A stretch of 64,000 nt of DNA, from assembly GCF_015706575.1 (NCBI RefSeq), contig NW_024037059.1, positions 31,382,129 through 31,446,128 on the forward strand, written 5' to 3'. Of this stretch, positions 30,201-41,526 are shown in pieces. The notes below the pieces were generated by a model. That model was given only the letters and a program-made list of their open reading frames with translations. It was not told the origin of the DNA and searched no databases. The position numbers were made by a program, and so were the translations under genes. Source of the stretch: Patiria miniata. Lineage: Eukaryota > Echinodermata > Asteroidea > Valvatida > Asterinidae. Every line of letters starts with the position of its first letter. Positions within the stretch are counted from its first letter, which is position 1.

Positions 30201-32915
30201 GGCTAACGACTAAACTGATACAAGTCCAACCATGGTCCAACTATTTGAAAAGACTAACCTCTTCATTCAGTGTCAATAGTCCGGTGGCTTGACTATGGAG
30301 AAATGTGTAGTAAATTGAGACTATAGTTCCTGCTTCATGCCACATGTCTCTTAAATTCTTTTTGCATGGTTGATTGATGCAGTACTGAAGCTGTGTTGGG
30401 CTGATTGTTTTAGGTGCCAGTCTATTTTCTTGTTTTGCATGTTTTCAATACCTAAAGTTTTGGGACTCTCATCAGTACACAGTATTGAAGGTCCCAAATT
30501 TTCGGACTAAAGACTAGCATGCCTATGCATTGTCAGGTTACGGTAAGTGATGTAGGCTTAATGCCATGATGGTAATTCTAATCTTAGCCCCCAAAATGTG
30601 GCCAATTTAGTATTTGCTGGACTACCTCCGTAAAGATAGGCCACACTTGGAAGTTGGAACATGTACCTGAAAATGTAGAACTTTGTCAAGTTTTTGTCAT
30701 GTTTGTTTTCACATTTAGACTTTAGGCCCTATTGCTTTGTAGCCTATTGATCAGGACATGTTAATTGTTCTATGGTGTATATCACTGCAGAAAACAATTA
30801 ACGATGTCTGTGTATGGAATTCTTCCAAACCACGTGTACATGTACCACGTGTATAGTGTATCTTTAGCCCCTATCACATGTGGGAAAAAGTATCGAATTT
30901 TTTTTTTCAATCTGACAATCTGCATAATGTCTTTTAAGTTGATTTCCAGTTTGGAAGTGTGCTTACACATGTTGTGGTGTACATTATTTCATATTTCAAG
31001 GGAAATTGATCCAGAAATGCCTGGATATCTTCTTTTCACGTAGGCTATTGAAGAAGTGTGGTTTACTTTTTTTGCGAAATTACAAAAAAAAAAAAAATTC
31101 CAATAAATTGTTTAAAAGCCTGCAAAATTAAAAAAAACAGCACTGTCCTTTTTTTGAAGTGTTTGGTAATGAACGGAGGGATATTAACCTGCAGTGCTGC
31201 CCAAAGCCAATATATCTGACCAAATAAATAAATTTGTTTAGGTTTAGTTTTATATTTATTCATTTTTTTTTCTTTTTGCAGATTTGCTCAATCCACTTTC
31301 AGGATGGGAAACCATCAAAGAATAACCCCTACCCATCACTGCACATGGGATATAAACCTCATGTAAGTTCTAAAATCATGGCACATTACTACTAAATATG
31401 TTTAATCCATTGATAGGTAAATAATTTGACAACCTGTAGGTTGCTGTAGTAGGGTCAGGTGTCTGAATATTTTTAAGCAACAAAGTATATTCTCTAAACA
31501 GTGGCTGGAATAAGCCATGTGAAATTATTACATGTCATATTGAGGGATTTCCCACCTTACCTTTCAGCCAGGGGTGGTTATGCTATAGTTTGAAATTTAC
31601 ATAGCTTTATAATGGGAGTTATTGGGTGCTAGTACATGTACATGTACTTCATGAATGTACATGTATACATTTTTGTCATTACAGAAACCACTATCTTCTG
31701 GCAGACATGCCCCAAGAATGAGACAAGATTTTAAGCTGCAATCATCAATTCAAGAGCAAGAATCTGTGTCTGAGCATGCCGTTCACGAGATGCCACATGC
31801 TTCCCCTGTATGTGGAGAAACCATACTGCCTGCTTCTTTAGCAACCGTGTAAAGACGCCTCAGTGCAGTGGTATGATTTTAGCACTGCAGATAACACATA
31901 TGCTAAAAATCGCAGTTGCCCCATAAAAAGCCAAGTGAAAGCAACTCAGACATGTCAGACGGATACCTCTCCCGAACTGTCCGCATCTGATATGGGTGAT
32001 GATACGAGCAAATTCTATACTGGCTTGATTGTCCATGTATTTTGGGCATTGGTTAAATGCCTGTCAATTTTGCCAAATGTGCCAACTTTCAAGATGAAGC
32101 TCTGCAATCAACTTCTGCTTGTGTTGATGCGACTCCGACTTGGTTTGTTCTTCTTTGACTTGGGAACACGTTTTAAGGTTTCCCAATCTACAGCATGCCA
32201 GATTTTCAGAGAATGGATTCCCATCTTGGCAAGATTTATGCGTGAACACTTGATATTTTGGCCTTCGAGGGACACACTGCAAAGGATCAGACCAAGATGC
32301 TTTTTGGAACACTATCCTTGGGCCACTTGTATAATAGATTGTACCGAAATGTTTGTACAAAGACCACGGAACCTGAAACAACGTGCTCAGACCTATTCAA
32401 ATTATAAGCATCACAATACATTCAAGCTTCTTTATTGTATTGCTCCTAATGGCTTTGTCATGTACTTATCAAAACTATTTGGTGGGCGTGCGAGTGACAA
32501 ATTTATCACTCAAAGTTCACGAATTTTACAGCATTTACAACCTGGTGAAGTTCTTGCTGACAAGGGGTTTACCATTGATGACATTCTGCCACCGGGGGTG
32601 AAATTATCCATCCCAGCTTTCACCACTGGCAATTACAAGGACCATATACTTCCAGAAGAGGAGGTTACACGCACAAGGAGACTTTCAAATGTTCGTATAC
32701 ATGTGGAAAGAGCCATCAGATGCCTTAAGTGTTACAAGATACTAAGCACAGTTATCCCAGGACGTGTCATGAATGTGGACAACATTGTCACTGTATGTGC
32801 AGGTTTGTGTAATCTACAACCGCTACTAATTCAAGGAGAGCCTGAAACTGAGGAAATGATCACAGAGTCGGATGATGATGTTGAGGATGAATGGTTGTTT
32901 GAAGATGAGGACTGA
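27218..32915 (+). CDS. THAP-domain DDE transposase of ISL2EU, spliced
   Basis: Exon 27218-27472 encodes most of a THAP zinc finger (VVGCKNSSKKLSEWKTSVC ... LNRKDFEPTKNSR). Exon 31282-31362 completes it (ICSIHFQDGKPSKNNPYPSL). Exon 31685 onward holds a linker and then the transposase core. The core, read continuously from 31842 to the TGA at 32915, has an HTH-like VSQSTACQIFREW, then CIIDCTEMFVQRP, GGRASDKF, VLADKGFTIDD and NVRIHVERAIRCLK. These supply the acidic DDE-type residues, as in DDE_Tnp_4 proteins. The reading frame changes between 31807 and 31849: either a 34-nt intron (31808-31841, GTATGT...CTTTAG, in phase) or a one-base indel. The first THAP Cys is replaced by Arg (RAVVGC where CAVVGC is usual). 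An acidic C-tail (ESDDDVEDEWLFEDED) ends the protein of about 510 aa. Confidence 0.8.
27560..30185 (+). mobile_element. 5'-truncated CR1/L2-group LINE in the transposase intron
   Basis: The copy starts inside the endonuclease (HTLDLLITQQ ... FSDHYSILCNLRW), continues through the linker (VPWINDEIKTAKLERRKAER) and RT (ENYRPVSNLQFISKLVER, QSAYRQYHSTETALL, YGVPQGSCLEPLLFILY, HCYADDTQLYISF) to the C-terminal region (LHWLPVRFRINFKILLLTYK, NAAPTLWNALP). It ends in an A/T-rich tail with ttattattat. Frame changes lie near 28605 (an extra A in an A run) and near 29350-29400. The FDTVDH-type RT motif A is deleted: LL is followed directly by DQTLDHNILL near 28830. The copy is therefore inactive. It interrupts intron 1 of the ISL2EU transposase without touching an exon. 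Confidence 0.88.
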
Positions 32916-33038
32916 GTTTTATCCTGCTTAGCTACAAAGTAGTCAATACTAAGTTCACACCCCCATGAAACCAAGTTTTAAATTTTGCACAATTTTTTTT
33001 TTCTGGTGGTACATGTATACGCTGTGCAAAACCTCACC

Positions 33039-33044
33039 AATAAA
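33039..33044 (+). terminator. Polyadenylation signal for the transposase
   Basis: AATAAA lies about 125 bp past the transposase stop codon in non-coding sequence, the normal position for a 3' end signal. Confidence 0.45.
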
Positions 33045-33104
33045 TTTACATCACTGTTTGAAATTTTAAATAATTTGATAAAAATAAATATTCATACTTT
33101 TTAA

Positions 33105-33430
33105 AGTTATCCCGCGAGTGCGTGTGTAACATGGAATAATGTAGTGCGTCTATGGACACAGACACACTACATTTTTCCGTGTTCTACGAGCAAGAGCGGG
33201 GTAACAAATTTATCTTCAAGTAAACTTGATGCACAGTATAAAATGGGCATGTGTGTTGGAACTAGCACGCTTAACAAGAACTTTTAGCGGTTGTTGCGCA
33301 TGCAGCTTGGAATAGGGAACGTGTGAAAGGATGTACATTGTGTATCACACTGATGCAACAGTGTGATATCTTGTTGCCAAGGATTGACCAATAAGGGTGG
33401 AGGATACAAGTTTACTTGAAGATAACATAT
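33105..33430. mobile_element. MITE of the same dispersed family between the two ISL2EU genes
   Basis: It contains the hairpin aatgtagtgcgtc...gacacactacatt, then tatcttcaagtaaacttga at 33210-33230, paired with tcaagtaaacttg-type complement at 33408-33426. Internal sequence accaataagggtggagg matches the copy near 59480. Confidence 0.6.
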
Positions 33431-33568
33431 TTTGCTGAGTACTTCTGCATGTGGATGTTTTCCTGACTTGTAAGGCTTACATGTACTTGTACTTAAAACC
33501 ATAAATCATTTAAATCTTGGCTTTTGTTTGTTTGCAGATATCCATTCCATTTTAGCTTTGTAAGTCAA

Positions 33569-34917
33569 CTATATATGTAGATCCCCTCTAGCAATTTTAT
33601 CTGTAAGGGCTGGCAGTAGATGTATGAAATAGAATTCTCTAAGCTGTGAAATTCTGTTATTTACCCATTCTTCATTATACATCACATTTACAATGACATA
33701 ATCAGTCTGGGACCACACCATGAACTTGCACATTTTCCTGCGTGAACAAAACATTGCAATCTGTACTTGTGTGTAATAGCCACTTGCTGCTGTTGTCTCT
33801 CGTAAATAGAAACATCCATCTTGCTGAACTCTCACCTCATACTGTCCACTATTTATCAAGCCACGGACAGAACCATATTTAGACAGTTTCTGTTGTGTGG
33901 GGCACTTAATTTCAAGGATGGTATTTTCATCAACAATTCCATCTAAACTGGCTCCTAGCCAGCTTTCTTCTGGATTGACAACCAGACCAGTGGTTTCCAC
34001 ATGTTTACCAGTGTCCCTCTCAAACTGCTCACGTGCAACCGCTTCATGTTCTTGCCCATAACGAGTTGCGGAATTTCTTAAGAATGTTGGATGCAAATGA
34101 TTTGCAATCCACTCGGCAGGGTCTGTGCCAACTGTCTTGGGAACACTAGCTGCTGTGCTGCTTGTTATTCGAAGTTTTCTCTGTGTTGTCCACAGACCAC
34201 ACTTTTGGTTAACTGTAGACTGTGCAAGCAATGCAGCTTTAGTAGTTGAAAGGTTCACATATTTCTCATAAGTCATGAGACATGCAGGGCACTCCATGTT
34301 GGTGTTGTGCAGTTCATGGTCTGGTAGTGTGCGCTTGTTGTGGGGATGGGACAATAGCTTGGCTGATTTAAGGGGATTTAAAATAGTTCCGGGTATTGCA
34401 GATAGTTCCTTCAGTGTTGAACTATTTAAATGGTCCATAAGTTGCTCATCAGTATCAAATGCAAGACTTGTATTGACGGTGGATTCATTCTTCCCTAGGA
34501 TATTACTTATGCTGTCTGGAAGTACATTTTCCTGTGTTGAATGATTCCAGATGCACTCTTTATCCGTACATGAACTGGCTGTGAATCCACACTTGTTAGC
34601 TTCCACAATTTTGAAGAGAAGGCCAGCTGAATGGCTCCAGGATTTCCCCTTAGAAGCAGTACAGTTACATTTAACAGTAACTATTTGCCTGTTTGCTTTA
34701 TTCACTGTTACTTCAACATTGTGAAAGTTGTTTATCCTCTGGGAAAAGCGAATTTGACCAGCCAGTGTAATAATGTCCTTATTAACAGTTTTGTAGCAAT
34801 GCTTTATAGCTCCTACCCATCCGGAATGAAGGTAGTTAAGCCCTTCACTTATACTTCGATGATTTAAATTGGGATGATCATCGCATGCAGGTCCATTTAT
34901 GTCAAAGTCATAAATAT
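33569..34917 (-). CDS. YqaJ-like exonuclease/recombinase of ISL2EU, 5' exons missing
   Basis: The exon begins at acceptor TTTAATTTCAG (34918) and reads IYDFDINGPACDDHP through a SWIM-like segment to a stop at 33569. The SWIM segment reads VKCNCTASKGKSWSHSAGLL; the usual third Cys is Trp and the His position looks shifted, so zinc binding is doubtful. The C-terminal half is a YqaJ/lambda-exonuclease fold: GLWTTQRKLRITSS, TRYGQEHEAVAREQFERDTG, WLGASLDGIVDENTILEIKC (catalytic D and ExK), and later YYTQVQIAMFCSRRKMCKFM. Such nucleases process DNA ends and accompany the transposase in ISL2EU; their exact role in transposition is not settled. The preceding exons with the start codon were not recognised in the AT-rich 34920-36200 stretch. 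Confidence 0.82.
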
Positions 34918-36227
34918 CTGAAATTAAAAAGAATCAACTGTAATGTTTATTAATATTTTTTGAAACAATAATTGAATTTACTTACAGCGCACATGTCTTT
35001 CATGTAAAAATGTAATATTTACTTATGAAGACTATTGAGATAATAAATGAATTGAATTAAAATTTATGTATATTTCATGTAAAAAGGTAATACATATTTA
35101 TTAAGATATAATTAAATTTACTAAAATGTATACATATGCAGCCTCATCCATATCACAAAATAAAAACATAAAGCAACTTCAAAAACAAATCCTGCAACTG
35201 ACCGTAGACAGACTAGTAATTGCAAAAGATAATTCATAATTCTATTGCAAATATGATTGTGCATAGTTTTCTAAACCTATTGAAAATAAAGTTATCTGTA
35301 AATTGTAATCTGTAAATGACCGTGCCTTCTTTTTAAATTACCTTGAAATTCTAGCCTCGGCCACTGACGTACATCATCAGTCCACTCCATGAAATACATG
35401 TATTTGGAAAAACGCTAGGCCTGTTGTAAGATGAACAAAAACAATATTGCTGATCATGACCATTTTGGTTGGCATTCCATGACTTATATCACTGATTTAT
35501 ATGATAATTTGGAAAATTACATCGTGCACAATTAGTTTTAAACTTGGGAAGGGATTGCACAGGACTTATGAGAAAATCTAGGCCTGTTACAAGGCTTACA
35601 TGAATTGCTAAAAGTACATGAAGTATTGCCAGTACTATAATCATGCATGATAATGTAAAACATCAGGCTATAGGGCTAGGCCTACCCAGAAAATTTGCAA
35701 CTTCGACTTCAGCTTGTTCAAGTTCTCTTTTTCTAGTTCTCTTTTTCTAAGCCTTTCTTCGCGTCATTGTCAGACATGTCAAAAGCGAAACTCACCTGTG
35801 TGCAGTGGTGATGCTGGTAGCTATTCAGATACAAAACCTAATGCTGGCAATAAATAAATCAGCTGTACACGGCTGCACCATGTCAACTAAATTGTTATTC
35901 ATGAAACCTTACTAAGAACCTTGCTAAAATATAGTTACATACTAGGGGAATTTAGTTGCATACCTGAGTAACTGAAATTGGGTGCTTTGGATGGAGTGGG
36001 CATGTATGGAATGTGATGACAACAGATACAATAGTGTGACAGGTGTATTAGGCTTATCCATGTCCAGCACTTCCGTGGATTAGCACCAAAAAAAAGGAAA
36101 AAAGTTACCACAGTCAATAGGTGGTAACGTATACTGCAAGTACGTGAATTAACATCAAATTCCCTAGCAATTGCATATAAAGTAAAAAAGGGCAAGGAAG
36201 CCAAATTATTCCCAAGCAGAGTTCTAA
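34918..36227. other. AT-rich stretch upstream of the YqaJ exon
   Basis: It should hold the intron and 5' exons of the minus-strand nuclease gene and perhaps the ISL2EU right end, but nothing could be assigned. No repeats stand out apart from tctagttctctttt near 35723-35748. Confidence 0.35.
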
Positions 36228-36543
36228 CTCTTTACGGCAAACAAGTATGAGGAATTAAAGTATATTATTGATGCTAAGTATAATGATGCAAACACTAACA
36301 AAAAAAAGAAAGATGCATGGGCAGCTATTCTCAGCCAATACCGTGCAAGATTTCCCACAGGTTGAAAGATCATTGAATGATTTGAAATTAAATTATCCAA
36401 ATTACAATCCGAGTCAAGAGAATGCACTGGCTCTTGAACCTGAATGGTTCTTGAGTCTGGATAAATGGTACCAAATAGCAATGGATGAAAACTGGTGTAC
36501 AAATGAGTGGATGTTTCACCGTATGACATATAATCCCGCCTAG
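36228..36543 (+). pseudogene. Fragment resembling a Myb/SANT-like transposon-associated domain
   Basis: 36228-36365 reads LFTANKYEELKYIIDAKYND then ANTNKKKKDAWAAILSQYRA and RFPTG, similar in pattern to Myb/SANT-like DNA-binding domains of transposon proteins. Another frame continues with SLNDLKLNYPNYNPSQENAL and WFLSLDKWYQIAMDENW to 36543. The frame change and lack of neighbours suggest a decayed coding fragment; the family is uncertain. Confidence 0.35.
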
Positions 36544-37089
36544 CCTGCGCCTATCGGATGATTTTCCGCTAAAAAGACCAGACTTTTTGTTCACCTTATC
36601 CAGCGTAGGATGCATGTATTCTAGAGGGCGCTTTTCATAATCAGTTTTAGGTCCACCACACATTTCACCGTATACCACCGATTTTATTTCGTAATAATCC
36701 ATAACCAGAGTTTTAAAATGTTCAGTACATTGAAATATTTCAGCATGTTACTATAAAATCACGATGCTAAGAAATAGTGCGAACAACGATTGTCTAAGTA
36801 AATTAATTCCTAACAACATTATACAAATGGACTCCGTGCACAAGCGCCCCCTCATCGGCAAGAAAGGGCGAGTTGGTGGAGATCGCAAACATCGTGACAT
36901 TCAAAACACCTTTTCGACGACGCCCAACGCTCACCCGAAGACGCTATGTCTTTGTGCACATTCGATTAAAACACAATAGGTCGTGCATACTTCACGTTGT
37001 ACACGCTCAACCAGTACGCACACGCGTTAATTAAGTCCCGTCCACGGGGCTTTCAAAGTGGTAAAAAAGCGCCATCTTTGTTGGTGCAC

Positions 37090-38622
37090 TGAGCCCATAG
37101 AGTATCATAAAAGTACAATAATGTTCACCATATTATCTTGAAATCACGTTGCCAAGCAATGAGGCTAACAAGCGTTGTCTACGTTAATAATTACATCAAT
37201 ATGCATAAAGTGTCATAAAAGAGCCTTAATATTCACCATGTTATCTACGAATACACGCGGTCAAGCAATGAGGCTAACAAGCGTTGTCTACGGTAATGAT
37301 TTAAAATAGTATACATAGAGAGTATCATAAAAGTACATTAATTTTCACCATGTTATCTATGAATACACGCGGTCAAGCAATGAGGCTAACAAGCAATGTC
37401 TACGGTAATGATTTAAAATAGTAAACATAGAGAGTATCATAAAAGTACATTAATATTCACCATGTTATCTATGAATACACGCGGTCAAGCAATGAGGCTA
37501 ACAAGCAATGTCTACGGTAATGATTTAAAATAGTATACATAGAGAGTATCATAAAAGTACATTAATTTTCACCATGTTATCTATGAATGCACGCGGTCAA
37601 GCAATGAGGCTAACAAGCAATGTCTACGTTAATGATTTAAAATAGTATACATAGAGAGTATCATAAAAGTACATTAATATTCATCGTGTTATCTATGAAT
37701 GCACACTGTCAAGCAATGAGGCTAACAAGCAATGTATACGTTAATGATTTAAAATAGTATACATAGAGAGTATCATAAAAGTACATTAATTTTCACCATG
37801 TTATCTATGAATACACGCGGTCAAGCAATGAGGCTAACAAGCAATGTCTACGTTAATGATTTAAAATAGTATACATAGAGAGTATCATAAAAGTACATTA
37901 ATATTCACTGTGTTATCTATGAATACACGCGGTCAAGCAATGAGGCTAACAAGCATTGTCTACGGTAATGATTTAAAATAGTATACATAGAGAGTATCAT
38001 AAAAGTACATTAATTTTCACCATGTTATCTATGAATGCACGCGGTCAAGCAATGAGGCTAACAAGCAATGTCTACGTTAATGATTTAAAATAGTATACAT
38101 AGAGAGTATCATAAAAGTACATTAATATTCATCGTGTTATCTATGAATGCACACTGTCAAGCAATGAGGCTAACAAGCAATGTATACGTTAATGATTTAA
38201 AATAGTATACATAGAGAGTATCATAAAAGTACATTAATATTCACCGTGTTATCTATGAATGCACGCTGTCAAGCAATGAGGCTAACAAGCAATGACTACG
38301 TTAATGATTTAAAATAGTATACATAGAGAGTATCATAAAAGTACATTAATATTCACTGTGTTATCTATGAATACACGCGGTCAAGCAATGAGGCTAACAA
38401 GCATTGTCTACGGTAATGATTTAAAATAGTATACATAGAGAGTATCATAAAAGTACATTAATATTCATCGTGTTATCTATGAATGCACACTGTCAAGCAA
38501 TGAGGCTAACAAGCAATGTATACGTTAATGATTTAAAATAGTATACATAGAGAGTATCATAAAAGTACATTAATATTCACCATGTTATCTATGAATACAC
38601 GCGGTCAAGCAATGAGGCTATA
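37090..38622. repeat. Satellite array, unit about 112 bp, about 14 copies
   Basis: The unit includes agagagtatcataaaagtac, attaatattcaccatgttat, ctatgaatacacgcggtcaa and gcaatgaggctaacaagcaa. About twelve copies are near identical and two at the left are diverged. Units alternate between tacacgcggtc and tgcacactgtc types, suggesting a higher-order pattern. The array stops within a unit at 38622. Confidence 0.92.
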
Positions 38623-40834
38623 TCAGTATCGTCTTTGTTAATAATTTGTTAAACTGTTTAACAACACTAAACATACTACAGTATCTTACAAATAAGTATG
38701 AATATTACAGAGACCCACATTTATGTTTACGTTATAACCGCCACGGAAATGCCTAATTATACGGCGCTGTTTAGGAACACGACATTTTGTTTGACTTCTA
38801 AACGTTCGTGTCTTTAAAATGTTTCAAAGTTGAGTGCCACACTTTAAAACAATAAACACTGAACGCGTTTTTGAACCCAAAACACCAGCGTTTGTAATTC
38901 AAACAAGAAGTTGAGTGTTTCTAAACAGTACGTTAACGATGCGTTCATAATGTTGATGGAACATTTAATTTTGTTTTCCCGACAGACAAATGTCAGTTAT
39001 AGAGGCTGTAAAACTTGAAGCGGATTTGTTACGGTTGTAATTCTAAAACATGAATAACTGAATCATGAATCTGAGAAATCTAACGTAGTATGCCTTTAAC
39101 CGTATTGTAAATGGAGTCTCCATCCATTAAACGTGTTCAAATGTTAATACATTGTTGCAAAAAAGTGCTGATAATGTGTTAAAACGTTAAACACCAGATT
39201 GTATAGTGTATATATTAAACGAATGCATGCGATTAAGCAATAAGGCAAACAACGAATATCCTAAGCATTTAAACGTGTTAACATTAACAATAATATGCAA
39301 ATAACGTTGCCGATACCACCATGATTACAATTTATAAACACTTATGGATTAACTCAAATCCACCATTTACCATTCAGTTATGCAATAAGGCAAACAACTA
39401 TTCTCTACAGTATTAGAAAGATTTTATGCATAAAGCATATTACAAAAAAACTTTACAGATGTACCGCCATAGTTAAGAAGCACAACAATAATTCGCTTTA
39501 AATAGTCTATTTCAGTTACAAGCAGCTGCATAATTAAATCGGCTACTTCAGGCCCTCTGTGATGTATGGGTATCTGAGTGATGAATCTGGCATATGTTCG
39601 TTAAAACATTTTAAAATGTTTATAACGTGTCTACACTATAAATTGTTGCTAAAGAGCATTTATAGTTTGTTCAAAAGCTTCACGCTAGGTGTTTTAGTTT
39701 GCAATTTAATTAAACGAATTCATGCCGTTAAGCAATGAGGCAAAATGTCTTAACAACATTATACGTGATTTTTTTTTACAAACAAAATCAATCTTACCTA
39801 TATACAACCATAATTACATTATGTATTACTAACTTATGTGTTAATTCTAATATACAATTCATTTTGATTGTAGATAAGCCAAAATTCAACTGTTCTTATG
39901 AAGCTCATTACACTACGGTACCTTTGATAGGATTTGTCGGTTTGCACGATAAAGTCAGCGATCACAATAATTGTGCGACAGCACAATTTAACAAAATTTT
40001 GTAATTTATGTTGTAAGACTGAGATGTCAACTGTGGTGGGTAAGTTCTCCTACATAACTACCAACAACCGTTGAAATCCCTCAGTCTCCTGACGACAAGC
40101 AGAGCGTTCTGTCCGAAACGTTGCGTCTCCCCCGGTTCTTTTTTTCCGAACCTCACAAACTCACACAATAGTTTCTTCTCGCGTGGTGCTACCGCAAACT
40201 TACTCATTACATATGAAACCTTCAATTTTATAATTATAAAAACCATCACGCTGCCAAGTAATAGAATAGTGTGCGTACGTCTGTTACAATCACCGATACA
40301 ATTACTTAAAAATTTCCTGAACAGCATCTTGTTGGTTCCTTAAAATGCAACATCTACCATGTAATTATACACAATCCCCTATCCAATCATGTGATTGCGA
40401 ATTTCACTATATACGTTAAAACATAATGTAAATACACGATATTGAAATGGTTATAAGATATTATGTTATATTGTGAGATATGATTAAAAAACAAAAAGAT
40501 GTTGCAATCTCCATAGAACTGTATTGTGGCACTGTTACCTTTGTAATACTATGTTTGACCAGTTAACAATTTTCGGCTCTTAATATCAATTTCTGATCGT
40601 AACCTAAGTTCGCTAAGCCGGTAATTCAAGGCGAGTATACTTCAGCCACCAGAAGTCACAAGTCAACAAAAGTCATACAAAATAGTTTGCTTTGACAAAA
40701 ATACTAAACAGAAAAAAAGAGCTAAAATTACAGAAAAAAAGGATCTAAAATTAAAGCCAGCAAGCACAAGCTCCGGGCCTTACCGCGGCATTTATACATT
40801 TCATTTAGACTACTGAAGTTCTACTTGTCAAAGA
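38623..40834. repeat. AT-rich stretch with old diverged satellite relatives
   Basis: aagcaataaggcaaacaac-type motifs near 39233 and 39383, and aagcaatgaggcaaaatg near 39731, resemble the core gcaatgaggctaacaa of the array, as does gctaagaaatagtgcgaaca near 36762. They suggest an older, wider array. No gene is supported. Confidence 0.45.
40089..40122 (+). ncRNA. Hammerhead-like core motif
   Basis: CTGACGA is followed by a short stem-loop (agcagagcgttctgtc) and CGAAAC, matching the conserved boxes of a hammerhead ribozyme (CUGANGA, helix II, GAAA). A GTC cleavage-type triplet follows at about 40124-40126. Helix I pairing is poor. Such motifs occur at the ends of Penelope-like and related retroelements. 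Likely a relic. Confidence 0.3.
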
Positions 40835-41455
40835 AAAATCAAACGAGTCCTACTCTTGATTCTAAATAACTCTGTTGTTTACCAATGAAATTATACAAAA
40901 GATTAAGGTAATGTAACCAATGCATGGCAGATGTTACGGAGCGAGTTTCTTTAGCTTTGTGCAAGGGGGTGAGATTAAACGCCAAAAAAAACCCCCAAAT
41001 ACTCGCTTTCAGAATCTGCCACTTTTGACTTGGCGTCCTCCGGCGTCGATACACCGCTGGAGACGTTGGTGGAAGGCGCGTACTGCAACCGAAGGCTTCT
41101 GAAGGAATGCAGGATCACCCCTGATGTCATTGCTCACCTCCTCGATCGTTTGGCGCAACACACGATCGAGGTGTGTAATGACATCAGGGGTGATCCTGCA
41201 CTCCACCAGAAGATTTCGACCGCAGCACGCGCCATCCGCTACCGTCTACAGCACTGTATCGACATTCTGAAAGTGATTATTTTTGTTCGTATGGCATTTA
41301 CATATCACCCTCCTGCACAAAGCTGATAAAACTCGCTCCATAAAATGTGTCATGCCTTGTTACATGGTCCAAATCACAATGGCTGGATTCTGTTCGTAAA
41401 CAACAGAGTTATATACGATCAAAAAAGTAGGACATGTTTTTGGTTGAAACGTAGA
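40835..41455. mobile_element. 620-bp foldback element just past the mucin stop codon
   Basis: The centre 41108-41200 is a strong hairpin: 24 bp at 41108-41131 pair exactly with 41177-41200, and 10 bp at 41140-41149 with 41162-41171. Pairing continues outward at about 75% to gtaaacaacagagttat (41396) and its complement (40865). The two strands therefore give mirror-image peptides, which is not evidence for a gene. Confidence 0.88.
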
Positions 41456-41478
41456 ATTTAGTTGCATTATGGCTATAT

Positions 41479-41526
41479 TCAGTAGAAGAAATCGTCTCTC
41501 GTTATTTCTTGATCCATTCTGCGCAT
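41479..41526 (-). CDS. Cytoplasmic tail exon 3 and stop
   Basis: The acceptor is CCAAACAG. It encodes MRRMDQEITRDDFFY followed by TGA at 41481-41479. The foldback element at 40835-41455 begins about 25 bp past the stop, so it would lie in the 3' UTR. Confidence 0.82.
   Translation of the reverse strand: MRRMDQEITRDDFFY

Larger units (their letters stand above)
27218..34917. mobile_element. ISL2EU-type DNA transposon (ends not located)
   Basis: The element carries a plus-strand THAP/DDE transposase (27218-32915) and a convergent minus-strand YqaJ-like nuclease (34917-33569). This gene pair is the known hallmark of the ISL2EU superfamily. The given limits are those of the recognised coding exons; terminal inverted repeats and target duplications must lie outside them and I could not identify them. 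A CR1/L2-type LINE sits in the transposase intron and a small MITE lies between the two genes. Most of both proteins is still readable, so the copy is fairly young, but lost zinc ligands suggest it no longer makes a fully normal protein set. Confidence 0.8.

Noticed and set aside
37090-38622. Regular repeats that could suggest a CRISPR array
   Set aside because: Whole 112-bp units are repeated with no unique spacers, in an animal genome; it is a satellite.
41009-41326. Similar peptides (ECRITPDVI...NDIRGDPA) on both strands
   Set aside because: A direct result of the foldback structure; no wider coding frame and no known domain.
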